A stretch of 64,000 bases of DNA. Origin: Simiduia litorea (GTDB taxonomy: Bacteria; Pseudomonadota; Gammaproteobacteria; Pseudomonadales; Cellvibrionaceae). How positions within the stretch are numbered: position 1 is the stretch's first letter; every line of letters begins with the position of its first letter. The position numbers and the translations under genes were made by a program. Positions 36,752 through 45,045 of the stretch are shown piece after piece. The notes beneath the pieces are model-generated. The model worked only from the letters and a program-made list of their open reading frames with translations. It was not told the DNA's origin and searched no databases. The stretch is taken from NCBI RefSeq assembly GCF_042853465.1, contig NZ_AP031497.1:3100001-3164000 (forward strand), written 5' to 3'.

Positions 36752-37777
36752 ATGTCTATAGTTAACCTTATCCGAGATAGTAAAATTTCACTAATGACAG
36801 TAATTGATAAGTTAATAGCCCGTATCTACCGCGCCACCGCCGATGTTCCAGCCGCGAAATTTCGTACTTGGGCATTGGAAACCGTGCGCTCCGAGTTGCC
36901 TTTTGACGCAGCTATTTGGGCAACGGGCCACCACTCAACGCTAAAATTTCACACCAAAACTTGTCTCGATGTGGATGCCAATATCCTCGATGACCTGCTC
37001 ACCTCTAGAGAGATGAACCCTATCGGTCATTATTTTTTTGTCGATAAAATGCAGGCGGGTGAAAACATAGATTTATCGGGTTTGAACTCGCGCTTTGGTC
37101 AAGCCGTGACTATGGCTGAATTGGTTAGCGACGACGTTTTTTATACCTCGCCACTTTATACAAGGTGCTTTAAACCGAGATCCATTGAGCGCATATTAAG
37201 CTCATTGCACTTACACGAGCGCAGCGGAACATTTTCCTTGTTGAGTCTGTATCGGTTCGATCGCGATCATCCGTTCTCTGACGCTGAAAAGGCATTACAA
37301 CAACGATTACTTTTCCACCTGTTAGAAAGCGAACGCCACGCTTTTTATCTGCGCCTACAATCACTCCAACCGCAACCCGGCGAGTGCTTCGCATTGACCG
37401 ACTCGGAAGGAGTTTACTATCAAGTGGATCATGCTTTTTTAGACTTGATTCAACACTATTGCCCTCGCGCACAATCGCAACAGCTGCCCAAGCAATTGCT
37501 AAGGTCGGAGGATAAAATTGAAGGTCTAACCACCAAACGGGTACGCGAGGGAGAGTTGTGGGTCATTAGCGCTCGCCCCACCCATCGCTTAGATCAACTG
37601 ACCGATCGAGAATGGCAAGTGGTAGATGGCGTTCGCTCGGGTAAATCCTTCAAGACAATTGCCAAAGAACTGGAGCTATCGGCATCCACAGTGTCCAACC
37701 ATTTATACCGCATCTACCGAAAACTCGGTATTAATCATCGCAACGAATTATTGCAGCTGTGCGCCGATCGGACATAA
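36752..37777 (+). CDS. LuxR-type transcriptional regulator, divergent
   Basis: About 341 residues from the ATG at 36752; a start at 36710 would overlap the FAD gene by 12 bases, and the ATG at 36794 is also possible. The C-terminal LuxR helix-turn-helix is clear: LTDREWQVVDGVRSGKSFKT then LELSASTVSNHLYRIYRKLG. The N-terminal 250 residues form a GAF-like sensor without a known motif. Divergent orientation suggests that it controls the FAD/ThDP pair. Confidence 0.82.
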   Translation: MSIVNLIRDSKISLMTVIDKLIARIYRATADVPAAKFRTWALETVRSELPFDAAIWATGHHSTLKFHTKTCLDVDANILDDLLTSREMNPIGHYFFVDKMQAGENIDLSGLNSRFGQAVTMAELVSDDVFYTSPLYTRCFKPRSIERILSSLHLHERSGTFSLLSLYRFDRDHPFSDAEKALQQRLLFHLLESERHAFYLRLQSLQPQPGECFALTDSEGVYYQVDHAFLDLIQHYCPRAQSQQLPKQLLRSEDKIEGLTTKRVREGELWVISARPTHRLDQLTDREWQVVDGVRSGKSFKTIAKELELSASTVSNHLYRIYRKLGINHRNELLQLCADRT

Positions 37778-37781
37778 AAAA

Positions 37782-37801
37782 ACGGCGCCAACAGGCGCCG
37801 T
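37782..37801. terminator. Intrinsic terminator between LuxR gene and glutamine-synthetase-like gene
   Basis: ACGGCGCC, loop AACA, GGCGCCGT, preceded by seven A, which is a U-run in the minus direction. It lies beyond the stop codons of both convergent genes and is strongest for the minus-strand ligase gene. Confidence 0.88.
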
Positions 37802-37822
37802 CTGATAAGCCATAACAGGTCA

Positions 37823-39196
37823 TTAAAACGCTAACAAATACGCATCGTATTCCATGCGCGTTACCGTGTGACGGAACTCATCCAACTCTTGACGTTTGGC
37901 CGCCAAGTAAGAACGTTGAAACACTTCACCCAAATGCGTACGCACAAACTGCGAGCGTTCGAAGGCATTGAGCGAATCGGGCCAATACACGGGCAGAGAA
38001 GACTGAGCTTGGCTGTATGCGTCGCCTTCCATTGCCGCTGTTGGCTGCAACTTCTTGGTTAAACCCTCGTAAGCACCGGCTAAAATGGATGCCAACACCA
38101 AATAAGGGTTGGCATCAGCGCCGCTTACGCGGTGTTCAATACGCGTGGCTGCAAAGTCATCGGAGGGAATACGCAAAGCCACTGTGCGATTTTCGTAACC
38201 CCAAGTCGGCGCCATCGGGGCATAAGAACCCGGCTGGAATCGGCGATAAGAGTTAAAGTTAGGCGCATAAATGGCCATGGTTTCTACCATGGTCGATTGC
38301 ACACCGGCAATCGCATGCAACAAAGCTTCACTACCTTCTTCTGTTTCGTTGTTAAATATATTGTGGCCCGCTTCATCCAAAATACTGAAGTGAACGTGCA
38401 TGCCATTGCCCGCCATATCGCCGAAGGGCTTGGCCATGAACGAGGCGTTAAGATCGTGGCGACGGGCAACGCTCTTAATTACGCGCTTCAACATCATGGC
38501 GTGATCAGCGGCGCTACAGGGGTCATCTTCGTGATGAAGGTTGATCTCGTATTGGGCCGGGGCGAATTCCTTAACCAAGGTGTCTACTGGCACGCCTAGG
38601 GTTTCACAGGCTTCACGCATTTCATGGAACGCTTCTTCGTACTCTTGCATCAAATCTAAGCTGTAGGGTTGGCCGCCAATCGGATAATCAGCATTCGCAT
38701 CACAACCCGCATGTACAGGGCGACCCGCAGAATCGCGCTTTTCTTCCAGCAAATAAAACTCTAATTCAATAGCCACAACAGGCGTTAAGCCGATGGCTTT
38801 AAATTTTGCCACAATGCTATCTAACACCACCCGTGGATCGCCGATGAAGGGCTGCTCATCGAGATCGGCCATGTGCACGAACATTTGCCCCATGGGGCGA
38901 TCGGTCCAAGGCACTCGGCTCAAACTTGACGCCACAGGAATACAAATACCGTCGGCATCGCCATCATCGAAAGCAACACCCGGAGCGTCGCGCCCCCAAA
39001 TGTCAAAATTCAAGGTGGTAACAGGCAGTTTTAAACCACCTTTAAAGGCCTTCAACAAGTTATCGCGGGGCAACCATTTTCCGCGCAATACACCGTTAAT
39101 ATCGGGCAGCAACACTTCGATGGTTTCTACATCGGGATTTGCTTCTAAAAATTGTTTAGCTAGCTCTAAATCTTTAACACTGCTTGGGCCAAGCAT
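37823..39196 (-). CDS. Gamma-glutamylputrescine synthetase-like (PuuA / glutamine synthetase family)
   Basis: About 457 residues of glutamine synthetase fold. It carries IELEFYLLEE, EFAPAQYEINLHHEDD, NGMHVHFSILDEAGHN and RIEHRVSGADANPYLVLASI. These are the metal, ATP and substrate segments of the PuuA/GlnA3 group rather than of GlnA. PuuA ligates glutamate to putrescine with ATP, the first step of putrescine breakdown to GABA. Four in-frame ATG codons lie near the start; I chose 39196 because GGAG sits six bases before it (39217 is the longest option). A terminator follows. Confidence 0.87.
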   Translation of the reverse strand: MLGPSSVKDLELAKQFLEANPDVETIEVLLPDINGVLRGKWLPRDNLLKAFKGGLKLPVTTLNFDIWGRDAPGVAFDDGDADGICIPVASSLSRVPWTDRPMGQMFVHMADLDEQPFIGDPRVVLDSIVAKFKAIGLTPVVAIELEFYLLEEKRDSAGRPVHAGCDANADYPIGGQPYSLDLMQEYEEAFHEMREACETLGVPVDTLVKEFAPAQYEINLHHEDDPCSAADHAMMLKRVIKSVARRHDLNASFMAKPFGDMAGNGMHVHFSILDEAGHNIFNNETEEGSEALLHAIAGVQSTMVETMAIYAPNFNSYRRFQPGSYAPMAPTWGYENRTVALRIPSDDFAATRIEHRVSGADANPYLVLASILAGAYEGLTKKLQPTAAMEGDAYSQAQSSLPVYWPDSLNAFERSQFVRTHLGEVFQRSYLAAKRQELDEFRHTVTRMEYDAYLLAF

Positions 39197-39329
39197 GACC
39201 ATCTCCATCACGCGCATTCCAAAAAAGGGGCGCTGTTTAAGGGTTTTAACTTACATCGTAGAATTTAGTCGTTATCGCCGACAAAGGCACTTTATTTCAA
39301 TTAAAAGGCATAGTTAAAATCTGTTCTCC

Positions 39330-40160
39330 TCAGTCTGGCTGCTGGCGGCCAAAATATCCACGTAGCGGATCTTGTTCAGGCGCCGCATCGAAGCAGCCAA
39401 GGGAACTGATAAACAGAGAAAACACCTCCGATTGCGAGCTCACATCGAGCTTTTGATAAATGTTCTTTCTATGCCGACGCAGGGTCTCTGTGGAAATACC
39501 CAGCTTATCCGCGGCAAAGCGGGTGGAATAACCACTTAACATCAAGCCTAGGACATCCTGCTCGCGCGCCGTCAACACGGACTTGCCAAACAGCGCAACG
39601 GCTTGCTTTACGCCCGCTTCTATACCGGGGTTGGCACTTTGTAATTGTAAGCTGTGTTGCCGAATCAACTGCACGACCATGGGCGAGCAAGCGCTCAGCA
39701 GCTCCAGCTCTGCGGCGCTAAAGCGCCGGCTTTGACGGGCTCGCATCAGGCACAGGTGCACATTGGTTTTTGCGTCGATCTGGGCAATGAATACGACCTC
39801 GTCACAGACGTCTAAACCATCGTGAAAAGGTTGACGGTTGTCATCCACGGCCACGCGCCAATGACTAAAGCCGGTGTTTAATTCACCGGTATGACTTAGC
39901 TGATAAAAGGGGTCATTGTGGTAGAGACCAGCTTGGTAGTCTTCCACATGTTGCTTGCGCTGGGCGCCCGTGAGGCGATGGAACAGCACACTCGGCTCTG
40001 GACTGTCTTCTGTATAGCGCCAAACTTGAGGGTAATCGACAGGTAAGGTCGCCGACAGCGCATCGACCAATGCCGCATAAAAATCGGATTTGCCAAGATA
40101 GGCTACCGCTGTAGATATTTCGCGATTCCAGACTTCCAGAGCCTGCGTATGCAACGTCAT
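39330..40160 (-). CDS. LuxR-family transcriptional regulator
   Basis: A 276-residue protein. The last 65 residues are a LuxR helix-turn-helix (LTAREQDVLGLMLSGYSTRF then LGISTETLRRHRKNIYQKLD). The first 180 residues form a sensor-like domain I cannot name. It lies 112 bases upstream of the PuuA-like gene on the same strand, so it may regulate it. It diverges from the GntR gene. Confidence 0.82.
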   Translation of the reverse strand: MTLHTQALEVWNREISTAVAYLGKSDFYAALVDALSATLPVDYPQVWRYTEDSPEPSVLFHRLTGAQRKQHVEDYQAGLYHNDPFYQLSHTGELNTGFSHWRVAVDDNRQPFHDGLDVCDEVVFIAQIDAKTNVHLCLMRARQSRRFSAAELELLSACSPMVVQLIRQHSLQLQSANPGIEAGVKQAVALFGKSVLTAREQDVLGLMLSGYSTRFAADKLGISTETLRRHRKNIYQKLDVSSQSEVFSLFISSLGCFDAAPEQDPLRGYFGRQQPD

Positions 40161-40380
40161 GATTAAACTGAGCCGCAGCCCATGCCTCTAATTGTGCTAT
40201 CTGCTGCCCGATTAAACGAATAATAATTCGATTTAACGCGATAAAAATGGCCGCAAAAGGCTAATGTTGGGCCAGCTTGCCACATTGCTGTGGTAAATGC
40301 CCGTTAATTGCGATTGAGTGCCTTCTAGGAGAGCACCGATTGATCCAAATAATATGACAATTTAAATCAACACATCAAAA

Positions 40381-40398
40381 ATAATGTGATCACAAAAT
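40381..40398. promoter_or_regulatory. GntR operator-like palindrome (imperfect)
   Basis: ATAATGTGATCACAAAAT shares the GTGATCAC core and left half with the perfect site at 41201. It lies 50 bases upstream of the GntR gene, which suits autoregulation. Confidence 0.65.
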
Positions 40399-40448
40399 CA
40401 AAGTATGGGATAATCTAACCTTGCCCAACTGCAAAGTCAAACACAGAC

Positions 40449-41135
40449 ATGCTGCAAACCCCAACAGAATTCAAAACCCAACAAGAGCGCGTCTACTTTC
40501 AACTGCGCGAAGCCATTTTATGCGGCCGTTTTGTCCCCGGTAGAGACGTCACGCTACGCGGCTTAGCCGAAATGCTCGATGTCAGCCCTATGCCCATACG
40601 CGAAGCGCTGCGCAGATTAACGGCCGAAAACGCTCTGGCATTGAAAGACAACCGTCGGGTGACTGTGCCGCACATGACAGCGACGCGGCTAGAACAAATT
40701 GTCGAGGCCCGAGTGGCCCTCGAAACTCAAGCGGCCATGCGTGCCCTACCCCATATTGACGCAACTCAGCTCGAGGCGCTTAAAAAGCTCGACGACAGCG
40801 TCACCCAGGCCATCGAGATACAAGATGCCGAAGCCTATATTCGCACCAATCTCGAGTTCCACTGCCAGCTCTACAGCCACGGCCCGAATGAGGTGATCAT
40901 GCCGTTGATTGAGAGTTTGTGGCTGCAAAGTGCGCCATTCATGCGGCTTGTGCTAAACCGAATAGGCTTAGGCTACATCACTGATCGGCATGTTCAAGCC
41001 ACAGACGCCATTGCTAATCGCGATACTTTGGCACTAAAACTGGCCATCGCCAGCGACATTCGCGAGGGCATAGGCGCCTTGGGGCAAGAGGAATTAGAGG
41101 CCGCTATCGCGGCAGGCCAAGCGGCGCAACCCTAG
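40449..41135 (+). CDS. GntR-family regulator, FCD type
   Basis: A 228-residue repressor: winged helix at residues 10-75 (LAEMLDVSPMPIREALRRL) and a helical FCD ligand domain at about 85-215, with the metal-binding residues likely among the NLEFHCQLY and H(VQATDAI) segments. FCD-domain GntR proteins bind small carboxylates or amino acids. It sits upstream of the aminotransferase gene, with matching palindromes before both genes. Confidence 0.88.
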   Translation: MLQTPTEFKTQQERVYFQLREAILCGRFVPGRDVTLRGLAEMLDVSPMPIREALRRLTAENALALKDNRRVTVPHMTATRLEQIVEARVALETQAAMRALPHIDATQLEALKKLDDSVTQAIEIQDAEAYIRTNLEFHCQLYSHGPNEVIMPLIESLWLQSAPFMRLVLNRIGLGYITDRHVQATDAIANRDTLALKLAIASDIREGIGALGQEELEAAIAAGQAAQP

Positions 41136-41200
41136 AATTTGACGTAATAATCCAAGGGCGGTGTGAATTTAACCTTTTGAGGGTGTTGCATTGCCCCCTA

Positions 41201-41218
41201 ATAATGTGATCACATTAT
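41201..41218. promoter_or_regulatory. GntR operator-like perfect palindrome
   Basis: ATAATGTGATCACATTAT is an exact 18-base palindrome, about 100 bases upstream of the aminotransferase gene. The same core precedes the GntR gene, so this is probably the regulator's main operator. Confidence 0.7.
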
Positions 41219-41319
41219 CACCTGAATATTTACCGAGTGTTTCCGTTGGCTAAGGCCATACTCAAACAGTCGCCACACTGACCATCAACGCGCCAGCCGA
41301 AGGCGCCCGAGGAGGTTCC

Positions 41320-42693
41320 ATGAGCCAAATTTATCAGAAGCGCTCCACAGCCGAGTGGCAATCAATGGATGCCGGCCACTACATGCACCCATTCACCGAC
41401 TTTAAAGATCAGATGGAGCGCGGCAGCCGGATTATCACCAAGGCAGATGGCCCCTATATCTATACGTCTGAAGGCCAGCAAATTCTCGATGGCATGTCGG
41501 GCCTGTGGTGCTGCAACCTAGGTTATGGCCAGCAAGAAATCGTCGATGCCGTGACCCAACAGCTGCAAGAACTGCCCTTTTACAACAGTTTTTTCCAGTG
41601 CGCACACCCGCCATCAATTGAACTGTCGGCCAAATTAGCCGAAGTAGCTGCACCGCACATGAACAACGTGTTCTACACAGGTTCAGGCAGTGAAGCGAAC
41701 GATACGGTGATTCGCATGGTACACCGCTACTGGGATCTACTCGGTCAGCCAGAGCGCAAGATTTTCATCAGCCGCAACAACGCCTATCACGGTTCCACCA
41801 TTGGGGGCGCCAGCCTCGGCGGCATGGGTGGCATGCACGGCCAATTTACCCGCCTGCCCTACGTTCATCACGTAGACCAGCCCTACTGGTTTGGCGAAGG
41901 CGGCGACATGAGCCCCGAAGAGTTCGGCCTGAAAGCGGCTCGCTCTATTGAAGCCAAGATCAAAGAGTTGGGTGCTAATAAAGTCGCTGCCTTCATCGGC
42001 GAACCCATTCAAGGTGCCGGCGGCGTGATAGTGCCACCCTCTACCTACTGGCCCGAAGTGAAGCGCATTTGCGATGAGTACGGCATTCTATTGATCACCG
42101 ATGAAGTGATTTGTGGCTTCGGTCGCACCGGTCACTGGTTTGGCGCCGACTACTTCAACGTGCAATCCGATCTCATGCCTTTCGCCAAGGGCGTCACCAA
42201 CGGCTACCAACCTTTGGGTGGCGTGATGGTCGGCGATCGCGTGGCCGGCGTGTTGAAGAGCCAAGGTGGTGAGTTTGCCCACGGTTTCACCTATTCCGGC
42301 CACCCAGCGGCCTGTGCTGCTGCACTAGCCACCATAAACATTCTCCAGCGCGATAAAATTTTGGAGCAAGTGCGCGACACCAAAGGCGCTTACTTACAAC
42401 AAAAATTGGGCGCGCTAGCCGATCACCCCATTGTCGGCGAAGTACGCGGTGTCGGCTTTGTTGGCGCCATTGAACTGGTCGGCGATAAGGCCAAGCGCGC
42501 ACGCTTTGACGACAACAGCAGTGCCGGTGCTCTTTGCCGCGCCGCCTGTATTGAAAGCGGCTTAGTCATGCGCGCCGTGGGCGACACCATGATTTTCGCG
42601 CCACCACTCACCATGACCAATGCACAAATTGACGAGATGGCAGACAAGGCCCGTAAAGCCCTAGACCTGACCGAGCAACGTTTAAAGAAATAA
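41320..42693 (+). CDS. Putrescine--pyruvate aminotransferase-like class III transaminase
   Basis: A 457-residue PLP aminotransferase, strongly resembling SpuC-type putrescine--pyruvate and omega-amino acid transaminases. Visible segments are GLWCCNLGYG near residue 62, YTGSGSEANDTVIRM near 117, ISRNNAYHGSTIGG near 150, LITDEVICGFGRTG near 255, and the PLP-lysine segment LMPFAKGVTNGYQPLGGVM near 286-304. It would oxidise putrescine to 4-aminobutanal with pyruvate as acceptor. GAGGAGGT before the ATG is a very strong ribosome site. A terminator follows. Confidence 0.9.
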   Translation: MSQIYQKRSTAEWQSMDAGHYMHPFTDFKDQMERGSRIITKADGPYIYTSEGQQILDGMSGLWCCNLGYGQQEIVDAVTQQLQELPFYNSFFQCAHPPSIELSAKLAEVAAPHMNNVFYTGSGSEANDTVIRMVHRYWDLLGQPERKIFISRNNAYHGSTIGGASLGGMGGMHGQFTRLPYVHHVDQPYWFGEGGDMSPEEFGLKAARSIEAKIKELGANKVAAFIGEPIQGAGGVIVPPSTYWPEVKRICDEYGILLITDEVICGFGRTGHWFGADYFNVQSDLMPFAKGVTNGYQPLGGVMVGDRVAGVLKSQGGEFAHGFTYSGHPAACAAALATINILQRDKILEQVRDTKGAYLQQKLGALADHPIVGEVRGVGFVGAIELVGDKAKRARFDDNSSAGALCRAACIESGLVMRAVGDTMIFAPPLTMTNAQIDEMADKARKALDLTEQRLKK

Positions 42694-42714
42694 CGCGGCA
42701 TAAACATCGTCAGT

Positions 42715-42742
42715 AAAAAAGGGCGCTAAGGCGCCCTTTTTA
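42715..42742 (+). terminator. Terminator after the aminotransferase gene
   Basis: Six A, GGGCGC, loop TAAG, GCGCCC, then a T-rich tail. A strong hairpin 21 bases past the stop. Confidence 0.92.
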
Positions 42743-42845
42743 TTTTGCTTGAGCAGACAGTGCAAATCTGCCTAAGCATAAAAAACCGCAAAGCTATAAC
42801 ACCTTGACATTATTTCGTCACAGATCCGTCTTATACTAAAAAGAG

Positions 42846-42882
42846 CTTCCACAAATTATTATCTTTATGATAATACTGGAAG
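42846..42882 (+). promoter_or_regulatory. Leader hairpin upstream of the YbaK-like gene
   Basis: Nested inverted repeats: CTTCCA pairs with TGGAAG, and inside it TATTATC pairs with GATAATA around the loop TTTAT. It ends 91 bases before the start at 42974. It could be a leader RNA structure or a protein-binding site; I cannot tell which. Confidence 0.45.
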
Positions 42883-42973
42883 TGACATGTGTAGGACCTG
42901 CTGGCGCGGTGTCTTTTCAGCTCCAGTAGCGGCTACTCAGTTTGCCACGATGATCGGTATTTGGAGGCGTTTT

Positions 42974-43534
42974 ATGGGAGTTGCCAGCAATCTTGCGCGT
43001 TTTTTGACGCAAAAAAAGGTACCTTTTGAGCTAGTTCCTCATCAATATGCTGAAGGTAGCGTAAACACCGCCCTCAGCGCGCACATACCCACCAATCAGC
43101 TCGCTAAGGCTGTGGTGTTCCGCGACGAAGATATGTACTACACAGTGGCCGTATTACCCGCCAGCTACAAAGTGAAACGCCACACCTTAAATTTAATATT
43201 CGATCGCCATCTCGAGCTTGCCGGCGAAGACGAATTAGAAGTGTTATTTGAAGATTGCGCACCGGGCGCTATTCCCATCTTGGGCCAAGCCTACGGTCTG
43301 CGTGTTATTTGGGACGACGCACTATCCGAACAAGAAGCCGTGTATATGGAGGCCGGCGATCACATGCATTTATTAAAGGTAAAACGCGAAGACTTTTTGG
43401 CGCTGATGGAAAACCATTTACACGAGCGGTTTTCTGGCGAACGGCAACGAGCAAAAACGGCGCGCTTATTACAGTACATTCGCTCAAAGGGTTACGACTG
43501 GACGGATTCAGAACCCGTCTACGCGCAAAACTAA
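42974..43534 (+). CDS. YbaK-domain aminoacyl-tRNA deacylase-like protein
   Basis: About 186 residues. The YbaK/EbsC fold is visible in VPFELVPH near residue 17, NQLAKAVVFRDEDMYYTVAVLP near 43-64 (quoted in part: AKAVVFRDED) and VLFEDCAPGAIPILGQAYGL near 96-115. This family hydrolyses mischarged tRNAs, for example Cys- or Ala-tRNA-Pro. A C-terminal extension of about 45 charged residues is present. I chose the ATG at 42974, with GGAGG seven bases upstream, over a longer start at 42887. Confidence 0.85.
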   Translation: MGVASNLARFLTQKKVPFELVPHQYAEGSVNTALSAHIPTNQLAKAVVFRDEDMYYTVAVLPASYKVKRHTLNLIFDRHLELAGEDELEVLFEDCAPGAIPILGQAYGLRVIWDDALSEQEAVYMEAGDHMHLLKVKREDFLALMENHLHERFSGERQRAKTARLLQYIRSKGYDWTDSEPVYAQN

Positions 43535-43542
43535 CGGCGCGT

Positions 43543-43956
43543 TTAAAAATCTACTTTGCCGCGGCCTTGCTTAATGGTCGCGCGAACGGTTTTTTGCTTT
43601 AACCGCCGCTCTTTGGCACCGCGACTCGGGCGTGTAGGCCGACGTTTTTTACGCACTTCACTCGCACTATCTATGAGCTCCTTCAACCGTTCTAACGCCG
43701 CCAGTTTATTTTTCACTTGCGTTCTGAACTCTTGGGCGCGCAATACTAAAACACCGTCTTTAGTTAAGCGCGAATCACCACTGGCTAAAATCGTCGCGCG
43801 CGCATGATCAGTGAGCAAGGCAGAGTTAACCACATCGAAACGCAGCTGCACGGCCGTGGCTACTTTATTGACATTCTGTCCACCATTGCCCTGCGAAAGA
43901 GTGAAACTGATCTCAACTTCGCGTTCCAATTTCTGCATAAAACTCAAGGGTATCAT
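43543..43956 (-). CDS. arfB: Peptidyl-tRNA hydrolase ArfB
   Basis: A ribosome-rescue release factor of about 137 residues. The catalytic motif is QGNGGQNVNKV, where most relatives have GAGGQ or GPGGQ. A basic tail (KKRRPTRPSRGAKERRLKQK) would enter the ribosomal mRNA channel. It hydrolyses peptidyl-tRNA on stalled ribosomes. I prefer the ATG at 43956 (GGGA about 6 bases upstream); 43938 is possible, and the longer start at 44004 adds residues unlike the family. Confidence 0.9.
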   Translation of the reverse strand: MIPLSFMQKLEREVEISFTLSQGNGGQNVNKVATAVQLRFDVVNSALLTDHARATILASGDSRLTKDGVLVLRAQEFRTQVKNKLAALERLKELIDSASEVRKKRRPTRPSRGAKERRLKQKTVRATIKQGRGKVDF

Positions 43957-44097
43957 TGAACATCCCGCTACCACCGCCGACAAAATCAATGGGGTTCTTA
44001 ACAAGTATTATCGCGCGACTTAGTGATCTGAAACACTAGAACGAACGCTGACGTTTGGCATAGTATACAGGCACAAGAACCAAGGACGCTAAAACCG

Positions 44098-45042
44098 ATG
44101 TCAATTAAACTGATTTGGTCGTTTTTCTTGCTCGCGCTTATTGGCTGCACTGCAAAAGCGCCTTCTGCCCTCGGCACCTTGGAGAGAGATAGAGTGCTCC
44201 TCACCGCCACCGCAAACGAAATTATTGTTGAGCTTACATCCAAAGAAGGTCAATTTGTCAACACCGGTGAAGTGCTGGTCAAGCTCGACAACAAGCGCCA
44301 AACGGCTATAGTCGCTCGAGCACAAGCTGAGCAAGCAAAAGCCGAAGCCTATCTACTCAAGTTAACCAATGGCGAAAGGCCTGAAGACATTGCCTCGGCC
44401 CAAGCGGACGTAGAGCGCACGCGATCCGCGTTTGAGGAGGCGCGCAACAATTTCCATCGTCTCGATAAATTGGTTACCGAAAGGCTCATTAGCGTGTCGG
44501 AACGGGATGCAGCCAAGGCGCGTAAAGATGAAACTGAAGCCCGGCTGCATAGCAGTATCGAACAGTTAAATAAATTAATTAAAGGTGTGCGTCATGAAGA
44601 TATTGTGCAGGCCCAAGCGGCACTGGCCGCAAGCCTAGCCGAATTACAACTACAAGAACAAATATTGAAAGATCTGACTGTGGTCGCCACGCGCGACGGT
44701 ATTCTCGACAGCCTGCCCTACAATCTCGGCGAGCGCGTAAACCTAGGCGCTATTTTAGCGGCAATTCAAGCTGACAACGCACCCTTTGCCCGAGTTTATA
44801 TTCCCGAACCTTTTCGAGTCAGCCTCGCGCTTGGTGATAAGCGACCGGTGCACATAGACGGTATCGAGCAACCTCTCATCGGCAAACTCCGGTGGATTGC
44901 AACTGAGCCTTCATTTACGCCCTACTACGCATTAAACGAAACCGATAGGGCGAGACTTATGTACCTAGCGGAGTTCGATCTGGTGGAAACCGATAGAGCC
45001 CTGCCCACCGGGATGCCAGTCAGTGTCGATTTGAGCGAATGA
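44098..45042 (+). CDS. HlyD-family membrane-fusion lipoprotein of an ABC exporter
   Basis: A 314-residue periplasmic adaptor with lipobox LIGC (cysteine near residue 17), so it is lipid-anchored. After a short biotinyl-lipoyl half (ANEIIVELTSKEGQFVNTGE) a long alpha-helical hairpin spans about residues 75-190, rich in Ala, Glu and Lys. The second lipoyl half follows (VVATRDGILDSLPYNLGERV). It would connect the inner-membrane ABC-2 transporter encoded next to an outer-membrane channel not in this window. Three bases separate it from the ATPase gene. Confidence 0.87.
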   Translation: MSIKLIWSFFLLALIGCTAKAPSALGTLERDRVLLTATANEIIVELTSKEGQFVNTGEVLVKLDNKRQTAIVARAQAEQAKAEAYLLKLTNGERPEDIASAQADVERTRSAFEEARNNFHRLDKLVTERLISVSERDAAKARKDETEARLHSSIEQLNKLIKGVRHEDIVQAQAALAASLAELQLQEQILKDLTVVATRDGILDSLPYNLGERVNLGAILAAIQADNAPFARVYIPEPFRVSLALGDKRPVHIDGIEQPLIGKLRWIATEPSFTPYYALNETDRARLMYLAEFDLVETDRALPTGMPVSVDLSE

Positions 45043-45045
45043 TGA

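Noticed and set aside
41201..41218. CRP site reading of TGTGATCACA
   Set aside because: CRP half-sites TGTGA and TCACA need a 6-base spacer; here they adjoin, so a GntR operator fits better.
42804..42837. TTGACA and TATACT as a promoter for the YbaK-like gene
   Set aside because: The spacing between the two hexamers is 22 bases, too long for a sigma-70 promoter, so I did not annotate it.
42857..42875. Fur-box reading of TATTATCTTTATGATAATA
   Set aside because: The half-sites point outward compared with a Fur box, so it was treated as a leader hairpin.
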